Part shown: in pieces, positions 8,513 to 17,385 of the stretch
Layout of the letters: each line of letters starts with the position of its first letter
Position numbering within the stretch: the first letter of the stretch is position 1
Assembly (NCBI RefSeq): GCF_022899245.1
Contig: NZ_JALJAZ010000002.1
Coordinates: 1 to 64,000 of the forward strand
Origin: Falsirhodobacter halotolerans
GTDB lineage: Bacteria; Pseudomonadota; Alphaproteobacteria; Rhodobacterales; Rhodobacteraceae
DNA length: 64,000 nt
Direction: 5' to 3'
Made by a program: the position numbers and the translations under genes
The notes under the pieces: generated by a model
The model's database searches: none
The model's input: only the letters and a program-made list of their open reading frames with translations
What the model was told of the DNA's origin: nothing

Positions 8513-9556
8513 TCAGCCCTTGATGCCGCCGAAATTCATCTGGGTGATGTATTTCTGCGTGAAGAGGTAAAGGATAAGAACAGGCAGCAGATAGACGACG
8601 CCCACGGCGGCGATCAGCCCGTAATCGGCGCCCATCGTGTCCTGCGCGACATAGAAGAGATACAAGCTCATCGTCATGTGGCTTGCATCGATCAGCAGCG
8701 TCTTGACGAAGACGTATTCCTCCCACCCCCGCAGGAAGGTGAAGGTGGCGACCGCGATGAGACCGGCGCGGACCTGCGGCAGCACCACCGTGCGGAACGC
8801 CTGGAACCGGGTGGCGCCATCGGTCAGGGCGCTCATCTCGATGTCCCATGGCACGGCATCGAAGAAACCTTTCAGGATGAAGATCGCGAAAGGCAGCTCA
8901 AGCGCGCTCATGACCAGGATCACGCCGAACAGGTTGTTCAGCAGACCCATGTAATGCAACTGCACGAACATCGCGACGGTCAGCGCAAGGGCGGGAAACG
9001 CGTGCAGGATGAGAAGACCGCCCAGAAACCCGGCCCGCGCCGCAAAGGCGAAGCGCGACAGGGCATAGGCGGCCGGGGCCGCCACCGCCACCACGATGAC
9101 CACCTGTGCGACGGCGAAGATGGCGGAGGTGCGCATCGCGTCCCAGACCGACGGCATCAGATCAAGCCGGGTGGAGCCGGTATCCGCCACATCGCGGGTC
9201 CACAGAAAGCGGTAGTTTTCCAGCGTGACGGCGGGCAGGATCAGGATGGCGGCCAAGAGCGTCGTGACCGCCACCAGCCCAAGCGAGGCGGCGCGGCGAT
9301 GGCCGAAACGTTCCGGCAGCAGCGCGATCACGATGGCCCCTGCATAGGCCAGGGCACCGATGCCTGCGGCCCGCCACAAGACGGCATGGCCCAGCACGTC
9401 GTTGTCCGGGGTCAGGGATTTGACCACCAGCCAGAGATAGGGCAGCAGCACCGGCGCCGAAATCAGGGTGAGGAAGGCCAGGATACCGCCAAGGAAGGTG
9501 GTCCGGTGCCAGCGGCCGCGGGATTCCAGCGCGTGCCAATCTGTCGTCGCTGTCAT
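8513..9556 (-). CDS. ABC sugar-type permease, MalG/UgpE class
   Basis: 347 residues from the ATG at 9554-9556, chosen over an in-frame start 57 bases upstream because it overlaps the preceding stop (ATGA). Unusually long N-terminal part: besides the expected six helices there are extra hydrophobic segments at about 20-130 before the permease core. The cytoplasmic EAA loop reads DGATRFQAFRTVVLPQVR. The C-terminus ends in FTQKYITQMNFGGIKG, the typical MalG-family tail. It forms the channel heterodimer with the next permease. Confidence 0.9.
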   Translation of the reverse strand: MTATTDWHALESRGRWHRTTFLGGILAFLTLISAPVLLPYLWLVVKSLTPDNDVLGHAVLWRAAGIGALAYAGAIVIALLPERFGHRRAASLGLVAVTTLLAAILILPAVTLENYRFLWTRDVADTGSTRLDLMPSVWDAMRTSAIFAVAQVVIVVAVAAPAAYALSRFAFAARAGFLGGLLILHAFPALALTVAMFVQLHYMGLLNNLFGVILVMSALELPFAIFILKGFFDAVPWDIEMSALTDGATRFQAFRTVVLPQVRAGLIAVATFTFLRGWEEYVFVKTLLIDASHMTMSLYLFYVAQDTMGADYGLIAAVGVVYLLPVLILYLFTQKYITQMNFGGIKG

Positions 9557-10467
9557 CACAGCACCTCTATCTTCGGGGTGGCAAAGGTGGCGCGCATGTT
9601 GGTCAACCGCCACTGCGCCAGCGTGATCGCAACGCCGATCACCATCAGGCCGAGGGCAAGTGCCGCGCCATAGGCGTAGGCCCCGTTCTCGAACGCGCGG
9701 CGATAGATATAGAGCGCATAGGGGGTCGAATCGTAGACCGGCCCGCCGCCGGTGATCAGGAGGATGTATTCATAGGTCGTCAGCAACGACAGCGCCTGAT
9801 AGAGCGTGATCATGCGGATCGGCCCCAGAAGCGCGGGCAGCGTCACATGCCGCAGCACCCCCCATTCCGACGCGCCATCCACCCGCGCCGCATGGCCCAG
9901 ATGCGACGGGATCGACCGAATGGTCGAGGTCAGGATCACCATCGCGAAGGACGCGCCCACCACCCCGTTGGCGATGACGATAAGAAGCAAGGGATGATCG
10001 TTGCGCAGGTTCACCGGCGCCAGTCCGAAGACGGCGGTGACCTGATTGATCAGCCCCGCCTCGGTCGGGTCCGCCATCCAGATCCAGAGGATCGCGTAAA
10101 GCACCGCCGGGCTCATCCTCGGAACAAGCCAGAGGCCGCGGAAGAAACTGCCCAGCCGCTCCGGCACCGCCGTTGTCGCCAGCGCCAGCGCAAGACCCAG
10201 GCCGATGTTGAACAGGAACAGCGTCGCCGTGACATAGACGAGCGTGGTCAGCAAGATGCCGGGCAGCCGCCCGTCGCGCTGCAGGATTCGCTGGAAGTTT
10301 TCCAGCGTGAAGCCATCCACCTTCAGCGTTGCGCCCATGTCGGTGAAGGCGATGACGGTGTTCACCAGGATCGGGCCAAGAAAGAAAATGCCCAGCAGCG
10401 CGATCGCAGGCGCAAGGTAGAACAGCGGACGGGCCGGAGATCTTCGGCCGGTATGGGTCGGGGTCAT
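9556..10467 (-). CDS. ABC sugar-type permease, MalF/UgpA class
   Basis: 303 residues from ATG 10465-10467; a TTG 15 bases upstream is possible but less likely. N-terminal cytoplasmic Arg-rich stretch, then six membrane helices starting at LFYLAPAIALLGIFFL. The EAA loop reads DGASEWGVLRHVTLPALL. Short P-loop-free protein as in the smaller UgpA-type permeases. Second gene of the operon; its stop overlaps the start of the following permease. Confidence 0.9.
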   Translation of the reverse strand: MTPTHTGRRSPARPLFYLAPAIALLGIFFLGPILVNTVIAFTDMGATLKVDGFTLENFQRILQRDGRLPGILLTTLVYVTATLFLFNIGLGLALALATTAVPERLGSFFRGLWLVPRMSPAVLYAILWIWMADPTEAGLINQVTAVFGLAPVNLRNDHPLLLIVIANGVVGASFAMVILTSTIRSIPSHLGHAARVDGASEWGVLRHVTLPALLGPIRMITLYQALSLLTTYEYILLITGGGPVYDSTPYALYIYRRAFENGAYAYGAALALGLMVIGVAITLAQWRLTNMRATFATPKIEVL

Positions 10468-10490
10468 GGCTGGGGTCCACAAAGCTATGC

Positions 10491-10512
10491 CGCCCGCACC
10501 GGAATGCGGGCG
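10491..10512 (-). terminator. Hairpin between binding-protein gene and permease gene
   Basis: Perfect 8-bp inverted repeat CGCCCGCA/TGCGGGCG with a 6-base loop in the 63-base gap after the solute-binding protein. No T-run follows, so it is more likely a partial terminator or 3' mRNA stabiliser that raises binding-protein expression over the permeases than a full stop. Confidence 0.55.
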
Positions 10513-10530
10513 ACCTTGAAGTGACGTCGA

Positions 10531-11904
10531 TCAGTTGCCGAGGGAATCGACGATCTCGATGGTGTCGCCGAATTGCAGGTCCAGTTCGTCCGCGATGAAA
10601 TTCACGGCTTCGGCGGCGGTCATCCTGCCGGTCTCGACCGCTTGCAGGCCGTTGAACAAGATCTTGTTGTAGCTGCCGAATTCGGTGTGGTTCGGCACGA
10701 ATTGCGCCCGGTCCATCATCGGCGAAGCGGCCGAAAGCACCCAGTTGTCCTTGTATTCCGGCATCGCCGTCTGCGCATGGCTGATGGCCGTGTGATAGGA
10801 CTGCACCGCATGTCGGTTGTTGAAATAGGGCAAGGTCGCCAGCGCCACCAGTTCCGCCGCCAGCGCGGCATGATCGCCCTGCGGGTTCACGGTATAGAGC
10901 AGGGGATGCGACAGGTTGACCGGCGCGCCGCCCTTGACGGCCGCGGGGGCGGGCAGCCACCCGATCTTGTCGAAGTATCCTTCGGCATCGGTGGGCCACG
11001 TCGCGCCCTTGTTCTCGCCCAGTTGCCACGCCACCGCCCAAACGCCCTGATGGAAGATGAAGGCGTTTTCCTGCTTGAACGCGCCCTGGATCGCATCCCA
11101 GCTCATCGCGGTGTTGTCGGCCGGGGTCACGCCTTCGCGGGCGTTGCGTTCATACCAGCCGAGGGCGGCCTCCATCTCGGCCTTCGGAAAGACGAGATTG
11201 CCGGTGTCGGGGTCGAGGAAGCGGACGCCGAAGGACTGGAACACCATCAGATAGTCGATGCCGACATTCGGCCGGTGCAGCATCCCATAGGTTGCGATCC
11301 CGCCATCGACGACCTCCTTCGACAGCGCGGTCAGATCGTCCAGCGTGAAATCGCCGGCCTCCACCGCCGAAGGCAGGCCTTCGATGAAGGCCTCGTCCTT
11401 GCCCAGTTCGCGCAGCATGTCCTTGTTGTAGAAGAACATGCGGATTTCGGCGTCTTGCGGAATGCCGTAGACCTGCCCGTCGGCGGCTTTCGCCGAATCC
11501 CAAAGCACCGGAAGAATATCGCCGTACACCCAGGGCTTGGCCGCGATCTCCGGCCCCATGTCCATGGCATAGCCGGCTTGGGCATATTGCCCGACCCATT
11601 CATGGGCGATGACGGAGATATCTGGCCCCTGCCCCACCGCAAACGCCTTGAGATTTTCCAGTGCGAGATCGTCCCAGCCTTTCGCGCCGCTGCCCGCCAG
11701 CTCGACCTTGATGGTCGTATCAACGCCGGCCGCCGCGAATTGGGCGTTCATCAGGTCGGCCGCCGCCTCGATATTGGTCAGCCGCCCCATGCCCGCCGCT
11801 TCCGACAGGGTCGAGACGCGAATATTGACCTCTTCGGCATGAAGGGCAACGGCGCTCAGCGCCAGTGCGGACACCGTGGTGCAGATCGAGAAGAGTTTTG
11901 TCAT
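10531..11904 (-). CDS. ABC transporter solute-binding protein (family 1, sugar type)
   Basis: 457 residues, first gene of the minus-strand transport operon. Signal peptide MTKLFSICTTVSALALSAVALHA with cleavage near AHA-EEV; no lipobox, so a free periplasmic protein. The mature part has the family-1 layout: a segment on cognate partition (LKAFAVGQGPDISVIAHEW), a hinge with YGIPQDAEIRMFFYNKDML, and an aromatic-rich pocket. It hands the substrate to the two permeases. It does not look like a close UgpB copy, so glycerophosphodiester binding is suggested only by the enzymes downstream. Confidence 0.9.
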   Translation of the reverse strand: MTKLFSICTTVSALALSAVALHAEEVNIRVSTLSEAAGMGRLTNIEAAADLMNAQFAAAGVDTTIKVELAGSGAKGWDDLALENLKAFAVGQGPDISVIAHEWVGQYAQAGYAMDMGPEIAAKPWVYGDILPVLWDSAKAADGQVYGIPQDAEIRMFFYNKDMLRELGKDEAFIEGLPSAVEAGDFTLDDLTALSKEVVDGGIATYGMLHRPNVGIDYLMVFQSFGVRFLDPDTGNLVFPKAEMEAALGWYERNAREGVTPADNTAMSWDAIQGAFKQENAFIFHQGVWAVAWQLGENKGATWPTDAEGYFDKIGWLPAPAAVKGGAPVNLSHPLLYTVNPQGDHAALAAELVALATLPYFNNRHAVQSYHTAISHAQTAMPEYKDNWVLSAASPMMDRAQFVPNHTEFGSYNKILFNGLQAVETGRMTAAEAVNFIADELDLQFGDTIEIVDSLGN

Positions 11905-11937
11905 CCGTGATTTCCGTCATGATTCTTGTCGCTTCGT

Positions 11938-11963
11938 TGTTTAATTAGCTTTATTAATTAACA
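11938..11963. promoter_or_regulatory. AT-rich operator palindrome in the divergent ROK/ABC promoter
   Basis: Arms TGTTTAATTA (11938-11947) and TAATTAACA (11955-11963) are complementary with one extra base on the left, around a short centre. It is the only strongly AT-rich stretch in the area and sits between the binding-protein gene and the ROK regulator gene. NagC/XylR-type ROK repressors bind such A/T-armed dyads. Likely autoregulatory operator and control site for the transport operon. Confidence 0.65.
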
Positions 11964-11993
11964 GTCGCGTGACAGGGTCAGGCCCAAGGGGAG

Positions 11994-13118
11994 ATGACGC
12001 CGATGATCCAGACCTTGCGCGGTTTGACCGCGGGCCAACGCAGCCTGCTGCGGATCCTGCGCCAGCGCGGCACCGCAAGCCGGGCCGAACTTTCCGCGGC
12101 GTGCGGCGTCACGCCGGCGGCGGTGAGCGTCATGACACGGGACTTGCTGTCGACGGGTCTGGTCGTCGAAGGCGCGCGACGCCACGGCGGACGCGGCGCC
12201 CCGCAGATCGATCTTTCGCTCTCGGCAGAGATTGGGGTGGCCTTGGGGATCCATGCGACACGCCACGTGATTTCCCTGTCTCTCCTTGATTTTGCAGGCC
12301 GAGCACGGGCCGAGACATCCGTCACAGGTGATTTCCGCACCTTTCCCGCCGTATGTGCGGCGATCGCCGACGGCCTTGGCACCCTGCGCCACCAGTCGCG
12401 CAATGACAGGCCGTTGATCGGCGCGGGGCTGGCGATGCCGACCCGGTTCCACAGCCGCATGACCGGCCTCGATCTGGCGAAGGAGGTGACGTCATGGGGG
12501 GGCGAAGGGCTTGTGGAGGGGCTGGAAGCGGCACTTCATTGCCGCGTGGTGGTCGAGAATGACGCCAACGCCGCCGCCATCGGCGAAATCGCCCTCGGCA
12601 ATCCCTCCGGCCACCGCGACTTTGCGTATCTTTATCTGTCCGAGGGGATCGGCGGCGCGCTGATCCTGAACGGCGCCCTCTATCGCGGCCCGTTCGGCAA
12701 TGCGGGAGAGTTTGGCGCCCTGCGCCCGCGCGGACGGCCCCGCCCGTCATTCGAAGATCTGGCGCATTTCTGCGAGGCGGAAGGCCCGGCCCCACCTTCC
12801 GGCCGCGATCCGGGGCAATGGGGGCGCTATATTGCCGACAACCCCGCCGTGATCGACCGATGGCTTGACCGGGCGGTGCCCGAGGTGGCGCATCTGGTGT
12901 TTTCGGTGACGGCGCTGCTCGCCCCCATGGCCGTTTGTCTGGGCGGCACCCTGCCCCTGCCGATCGTCCGCGCGTTTCGCGACCGGATCGACCTGACCCG
13001 GCGTGACCTGTTCGACGGGGGATCTGTGATTCCGCCGGCACTGGTCCTGCCCGCCGTCGCGGCCCAGGACGCGGTCGCCTTCGGCGCAGCCGTCGGCGCG
13101 CTGGAGCTGCACGGCTGA
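11994..13118 (+). CDS. ROK-family transcriptional regulator
   Basis: 374 residues. N-terminal winged helix-turn-helix (about 10-65: LRQRGTASRAELSAACGVTPAAVSVMTRDL), then a sugar-kinase-like ROK domain with ENDANAAAIGE and a GIGGALILNGALYRG stretch. The zinc motif usual in ROK proteins (a CxCGxxGC block after GE.G) is absent: the segment reads GEFGALRPRGRPRPS. Repressors of this type respond to sugars or sugar phosphates. It is divergent from the ABC operon and should control it through the AT-rich palindrome between them. Confidence 0.88.
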   Translation: MTPMIQTLRGLTAGQRSLLRILRQRGTASRAELSAACGVTPAAVSVMTRDLLSTGLVVEGARRHGGRGAPQIDLSLSAEIGVALGIHATRHVISLSLLDFAGRARAETSVTGDFRTFPAVCAAIADGLGTLRHQSRNDRPLIGAGLAMPTRFHSRMTGLDLAKEVTSWGGEGLVEGLEAALHCRVVVENDANAAAIGEIALGNPSGHRDFAYLYLSEGIGGALILNGALYRGPFGNAGEFGALRPRGRPRPSFEDLAHFCEAEGPAPPSGRDPGQWGRYIADNPAVIDRWLDRAVPEVAHLVFSVTALLAPMAVCLGGTLPLPIVRAFRDRIDLTRRDLFDGGSVIPPALVLPAVAAQDAVAFGAAVGALELHG

Positions 13119-13235
13119 TCCGATATGCCGGTCCTTTCGCAACCGCACATCAAACGGTCGATGCCCGACGACACGCCTCAATAACAGGCATTCAACGGCC
13201 CCGACCCCATGACGCGTTCCACGATGATTGACGGA

Positions 13236-13268
13236 TGGCCGACCAATAAACCGAATGGTCGAACCAAT
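13236..13268. promoter_or_regulatory. FadR/PdhR-like operator half-sites upstream of the GntR gene
   Basis: TGGT-CGA-ACCA at 13256-13266 is a dyad of the TGGTNNNACCA form bound by FadR-subfamily GntR regulators. A related imperfect copy TGGCCGACCA lies at 13236-13245. Both are 20-55 bases before the regulator start at 13289, so autoregulation of the whole operon is likely. Confidence 0.5.
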
Positions 13269-13288
13269 CATCAGATGGTCGCCGGTCG

Positions 13289-14014
13289 ATGTCCAGGAAC
13301 GAAAACTCCGCCTATGCGCTTGAACAGCTTCGCCTGTTCCTGTCGACATCGGCCCGGACCGCCGGCGCACGCCTACCGACCGAGCGGGAGCTTTCGGCCC
13401 GGTTCGGCCTGACCCGGACGGCCATCCGCCGGGCGCTGGACGTGCTTGAGGCGGAAGGCCGCATCTGGCGGCGGCAAGGCGCAGGCACCTTCGTCGGGCC
13501 GGGTGATCAGCGGTCCCTGTCGGCGTCCGACCTGATCCTCAGCACCGATTTCGTGGAGATCATGGAGGTCCGGCTGCGGATCGAGCCGCAGATCGCCCAT
13601 ATGGCCGCGCTTCGCGCGCGCGGGGCGGACATTGTGCGGATGCGCGATCTGGCGAACCGGATTGCCGAATCCACCGACGCGGATGCGCGCGAATTGTGGG
13701 ACGGCGCCTTGCACCGGCTGTTCGCCGAAGCCGCGCGAAACTCCCTGCTCCTGTCCATCTTCGACATCGTGAACCGCGTCCGGCAGGACGATGCGTGGCG
13801 CAGCATTCGCGAACGCGTTCGCACCGACCGCACCTCGCTGCCGGTCACGGGACGTCAGCACCATGACATCATCGACGCCATCGCCGCGCGCGATCCCGCC
13901 CTCGCCGCCGACCGGATGCATCAGCACATCCTCCTTCTTCAGGACATGCTGATCCATCAGGTCCGGACCGACCAATCCGCCCAACCCCCCCAGAACGTGG
14001 AGATTTCGATATGA
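13289..14014 (+). CDS. GntR-family regulator, FadR/FCD subfamily
   Basis: 241 residues. Winged helix at about 25-75 (GARLPTERELSARFGLTRTAIRRALDVLEAEG, then GAGTFV). The FCD effector domain has the metal/ligand residues EVRLRIEP, then LHRLFAEAA, and RQHHDIIDAI...HQHILL. Such regulators sense small organic acids or amino acids. The stop overlaps the start of the peptide-binding-protein gene by 4 bases (ATGA at 14011), so it is the first gene of the operon it presumably regulates. Confidence 0.9.
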   Translation: MSRNENSAYALEQLRLFLSTSARTAGARLPTERELSARFGLTRTAIRRALDVLEAEGRIWRRQGAGTFVGPGDQRSLSASDLILSTDFVEIMEVRLRIEPQIAHMAALRARGADIVRMRDLANRIAESTDADARELWDGALHRLFAEAARNSLLLSIFDIVNRVRQDDAWRSIRERVRTDRTSLPVTGRQHHDIIDAIAARDPALAADRMHQHILLLQDMLIHQVRTDQSAQPPQNVEISI

Positions 14015-15513
14015 TCCGCCTCCCCCTCGCGACCGCGCTTTGCGCCCTCATGGCCGGGCCCGTCCTTGCCGCCGACCTGCGCATCGGCCTTCAGGACGAT
14101 CCCGATGTGCTGGACCCGGCACAATCGCGGACCTTCGTCGGCCGCATCGTCTATACCGCCATGTGCGACAAGCTGGTGGATCTGACGCCGGAGGTCGATT
14201 TCGCGCCGCAGCTTGCGACCGACTGGGCCTATTCCGACGATGGCATGAAGCTTGTCATGAACCTGCGCGAGGGCGTGGTCTTTCACGACGGCGAACCGAT
14301 GGATGCCGAAGCTGTCGTCTATACCATCAACCGCAACATGACCCTGCCGGAATCCCGCCGCAAATCGGAACTCTCCTCGGTGGCGTCCATCGAGGCGACC
14401 GGCCCCTTGCAGGTGACGTTCAATTTGAACGCGCCCGACAGTTCCCTTGTGGCGCAGCTTTCGGACCGCGCGGGCATCATCATCTCGCCCAAGGCGGGCG
14501 AGGAACTGGGCGCGAATTTCGGGTCCGCCCCCGTCTGCGCGGGGCCGTTCAAGTTCGTCGAACGCATCCAGCAGGACCGCATCGTGCTTGAGAAGTTCGC
14601 GGATTACTGGGATGCCGACAATATCCACATCGACCGCGTGACCTATCTGCCCATTCCCGACACGACCGTGCGTCTGGCCAACCTGCGGTCGGGCGAGCTG
14701 GACATGATGGAACGCGTGGCCGCCCCCGATGTCGCCGCCCTGGAAGGCGCGTCCGACATCGCCATGCAGGAGTCGGTGGGCCTGGGCTATATGGCCATCT
14801 ACAACAACATCGCCAACGGGCCGCAGGCGGACAATCCCTTCGGGCAGGACGCCCGCATCCGTCAGGCCTTCTCGCTTGCCATCGACCGCGAGGCCCTCAA
14901 TCAGGTGGTGTTCGAGGGCACGGCCCGTGCCGGCAACCAGCCCTTCCCCCCGAACAGCCGCTGGTTTGATCAGGAAAACCCGGTTCCCGCCCGCGATCTG
15001 GAGGCGGCGAAGGCGCTCTTGGCCGAAGCCGGGCATGAACGCCTGTCGCTGACCATCCAGCACGCCAACAACCCCGTCGTCACCCAGATGATGCAGGTCA
15101 TTCAGGCGATGGTGTCCGAAGCGGGGTTCGACGTGCAACTGCGCGCGACCGAATTCGCGACGCTGCTGTCGGAACAGTCGGCGGGCAACTTCCAGCTGTC
15201 GCGGTCGGACTGGTCGGGGCGTCCCGATCCCGATGGCAACCTTCATCAGTTCGTGACCTGCGAGGGGGGGATCAACGATCCGAAATACTGCAACGCCGAG
15301 GTTGACGAGCATCTGAACGCCGCCCGCGCCACCACCGATTTCGACACGCGCAAGGGCCATTACGACGCGGCCGGGGCGATCTTGGCCGAGGATCTGCCGA
15401 TCATCTATCTGGGCCACCAGACCTACATCTTCGCCATGGATACGGATGTCGAGGGCTTCACCGCCTATCCCGACGGCATGATCCGCCTGCAAGGCGTCAC
15501 CAAGACCGAATGA
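14011..15513 (+). CDS. Peptide/nickel-type ABC solute-binding protein (SBP_bac_5)
   Basis: 500 residues. Signal peptide MIRLPLATALCALMAGPVLA-A, then the family-5 fold: DLRIGLQDDPDVLDPAQS, an LVDLTPEVDFAPQLATDW block, LREGVVFHDGEPMDAEAVVY and the late YPDGMIRLQGVTKTE tail. These proteins deliver peptides, glutathione and related compounds to DppB/DppC-type permeases. With the fused double ATPase and transpeptidase in the same operon, the system most resembles a glutathione (GsiABCD-type) or gamma-glutamyl peptide importer. Confidence 0.9.
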   Translation: MIRLPLATALCALMAGPVLAADLRIGLQDDPDVLDPAQSRTFVGRIVYTAMCDKLVDLTPEVDFAPQLATDWAYSDDGMKLVMNLREGVVFHDGEPMDAEAVVYTINRNMTLPESRRKSELSSVASIEATGPLQVTFNLNAPDSSLVAQLSDRAGIIISPKAGEELGANFGSAPVCAGPFKFVERIQQDRIVLEKFADYWDADNIHIDRVTYLPIPDTTVRLANLRSGELDMMERVAAPDVAALEGASDIAMQESVGLGYMAIYNNIANGPQADNPFGQDARIRQAFSLAIDREALNQVVFEGTARAGNQPFPPNSRWFDQENPVPARDLEAAKALLAEAGHERLSLTIQHANNPVVTQMMQVIQAMVSEAGFDVQLRATEFATLLSEQSAGNFQLSRSDWSGRPDPDGNLHQFVTCEGGINDPKYCNAEVDEHLNAARATTDFDTRKGHYDAAGAILAEDLPIIYLGHQTYIFAMDTDVEGFTAYPDGMIRLQGVTKTE

Positions 15514-15519
15514 TGCGAC

Positions 15520-15542
15520 CGGGGGGCGGTCGTCGCCCCCCG
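15520..15542 (+). terminator. Strong intra-operon hairpin after the binding-protein gene
   Basis: Perfect 9-bp inverted repeat CGGGGGGCG/CGCCCCCCG with a 5-base loop, starting 7 bases after the stop. No T-run and the permease follows at once, so it probably trims expression or protects the upstream mRNA rather than ending the transcript. Confidence 0.6.
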
Positions 15543-15564
15543 CCCTGTGCGTGAAGGATCCCCG

Positions 15565-16512
15565 ATGCTCGTGTTCATCGCAAAGCGCATCCTGATTTCC
15601 CTGCCGACGCTGCTGATCGTGTCGGTTCTGGTGTTCGGGCTGCAGAAACTTCTTCCCGGCGATCCGATCCTGGCCCTGGCCGGAGAGGAGCGCGATCCCG
15701 CCGTTCTGGAGGCCCTGCGCGAGCAGTATCACCTGAACGACCCGGTCGTCGTCCAGTATTTCCGCTGGCTGGGCGGCGTGCTGACGGGGGATTTCGGCAC
15801 CTCGCTGCGCACGAACGAGCCGGTCCTGACCCTGATCGCGCAGAAGCTTCCCGTGACGATCCAGCTTGCGACGATGTCGATGATCTTTGCGTTGCTGATC
15901 GGCATTCCGATGGGGATTCTGGCGGCGGTCAGGAAAGGCACGGCGCTGGACTGGTTTGCCAGCCTCATCGCCCTGTCCGGCCTGTCGATCCCGAACTTCT
16001 GGCTGGGGATCATGTTGATCCTTCTGGTGTCGGTCAACCTCGGCTGGCTTCCGGCCTCGGGCTACGAATCCTTTTTCCGCGATCCCGTCCGGTCGCTGGA
16101 AACGATGATCATGCCCGCCTTCGTTCTGGGCACGGCCCTTGCCGCAACGCTGATGCGGCACACGCGGTCGTCGATGCTGGGCGTCATGCGGCAGGATTAC
16201 ATCCGCACCGCCCGCGCCAAGGGCCTGTCGGGCGGCGAGGTGGTCATGGTCCATTCCTTCCGCAACGCGCTGTTGCCCGTCATCACCCTGACCGCGCTGT
16301 TGTTCGGGGAATTGCTGGCGGGGGCGGTCCTGACCGAACAGATCTTCACCATTCCCGGCTTCGGCAAGCTGACGGTGGATGCCGTCTTCAACCGCGATTA
16401 CGCGGTGGTGCAGGGGGTTGTCCTGTGCACGGCGGTGGGCTTTTTGCTGATGAACCTGATCGCCGACATTCTCTATGTCCTTCTGAACCCCCGCATGAGG
16501 GCCACGCTATGA
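15565..16512 (+). CDS. Peptide ABC permease, DppB/GsiC class
   Basis: 315 residues. The ATG at 15565 is chosen over a GTG 18 bases upstream because GAAGGA lies 7 bases before it. Six helices, starting IAKRILISLPTLLIVSVLVFGL, with the DppB hallmark PGDPILALAGEERD after the first helix and a late EAA loop DYIRTARAKGLSGGEVVMVHSFRNALLPV. The stop overlaps the next start by 4 bases. Confidence 0.92.
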   Translation: MLVFIAKRILISLPTLLIVSVLVFGLQKLLPGDPILALAGEERDPAVLEALREQYHLNDPVVVQYFRWLGGVLTGDFGTSLRTNEPVLTLIAQKLPVTIQLATMSMIFALLIGIPMGILAAVRKGTALDWFASLIALSGLSIPNFWLGIMLILLVSVNLGWLPASGYESFFRDPVRSLETMIMPAFVLGTALAATLMRHTRSSMLGVMRQDYIRTARAKGLSGGEVVMVHSFRNALLPVITLTALLFGELLAGAVLTEQIFTIPGFGKLTVDAVFNRDYAVVQGVVLCTAVGFLLMNLIADILYVLLNPRMRATL

Positions 16513-17375
16513 CCGCCGCCGATACCGCGCTTGTGGCACCGAAATCCACCAACCGGGTCTGGGCGCGCCTGAAGCGCAACCCGTCGGCCATCGTCGGTCT
16601 GGTGCTGGTGCTGTTCTTCGTGGCGCTGGCGGTGCTGGCCCCGGTCCTGCCGATCGCCGATCCGCTGCAGACAAGCTGGACCGCCATCCGCAAGCCGCCC
16701 TCGGCCGAGTATTGGATGGGGTCGGACGATATCGGACGGGATGTGCTGTCGCGCATGATCTGGGGGGCGCAGGCCTCGCTGATGGCGGGGGTGATCTCGG
16801 TCGCCATCGCGGTGGCGGTCGGGGTGCCCATCGGCATCATCGCCGGATATTTCGGCGGCTGGACCGATATCGTGATCTCCCGCTTCACCGACGCGCTTTT
16901 GGCAATGCCGTTCCTGATCATGGCGATCGCCCTCGCGGCGTTTCTGGGGCCAAGCCTGACCAACGCGATGATCGCCATCGGTCTGTCGGCCACCCCCATC
17001 TTCATCCGCCTGACGCGGGGGCAGGTGCTGGCCGTCAAGACCGAGGATTATGTCGAAGGCGCCCGCTCCATCGGGCTTGGGCATGGCGCGATCATGCGCC
17101 GCTATGTGCTGCCGAACATCCTGCCGCCGATCATCGTACAATCCACGCTGACCATCGCCACCGCCATCATTGCCGAGGCGAGCCTGTCCTTTCTCGGCCT
17201 TGGCCAGCAGGCGCCCGCGCCAAGCTGGGGGTCGATGCTGAACGTGGCCAAGAACTTCCTCAGCCAGGCGCCGTGGATGGCCATCTGGCCGGGGGCCGCG
17301 ATCTTCACGGTCGTCATCGGTTTCAATCTTCTGGGCGACGGGCTGCGCGATGCCCTCGACCCCCGCGAACATTAA
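16509..17375 (+). CDS. Peptide ABC permease, DppC/GsiD class
   Basis: 288 residues from the ATG overlapping the previous stop. N-terminal cytoplasmic arm with WARLKRNPSAIVGLVLVL, then HWLG-equivalent WMGSDDIGRDVLSRMIWG, the GIIAGYFGGWTD motif of DppC proteins, the EAA loop EDYVEGARSIGLGHGAIMRRYVLPNI and a C-terminal LLGDGLRDALDPR. It pairs with the preceding permease. Confidence 0.92.
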   Translation: MTAADTALVAPKSTNRVWARLKRNPSAIVGLVLVLFFVALAVLAPVLPIADPLQTSWTAIRKPPSAEYWMGSDDIGRDVLSRMIWGAQASLMAGVISVAIAVAVGVPIGIIAGYFGGWTDIVISRFTDALLAMPFLIMAIALAAFLGPSLTNAMIAIGLSATPIFIRLTRGQVLAVKTEDYVEGARSIGLGHGAIMRRYVLPNILPPIIVQSTLTIATAIIAEASLSFLGLGQQAPAPSWGSMLNVAKNFLSQAPWMAIWPGAAIFTVVIGFNLLGDGLRDALDPREH

Positions 17376-17385
17376 GGATCACGCC

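Noticed and set aside
13957-16254. 765-residue minus-strand open frame
   Set aside because: Shadow of the peptide-binding-protein and permease genes; the product is His/Gln/Arg-rich without motifs, as expected from GC-rich codon bias.
16509-17375. Reading the two peptide importers (14-21 kb and 58.7-63.9 kb) as a recent duplication
   Set aside because: Permease and binding-protein sequences differ strongly and one system has a fused ATPase, the other two separate ones.
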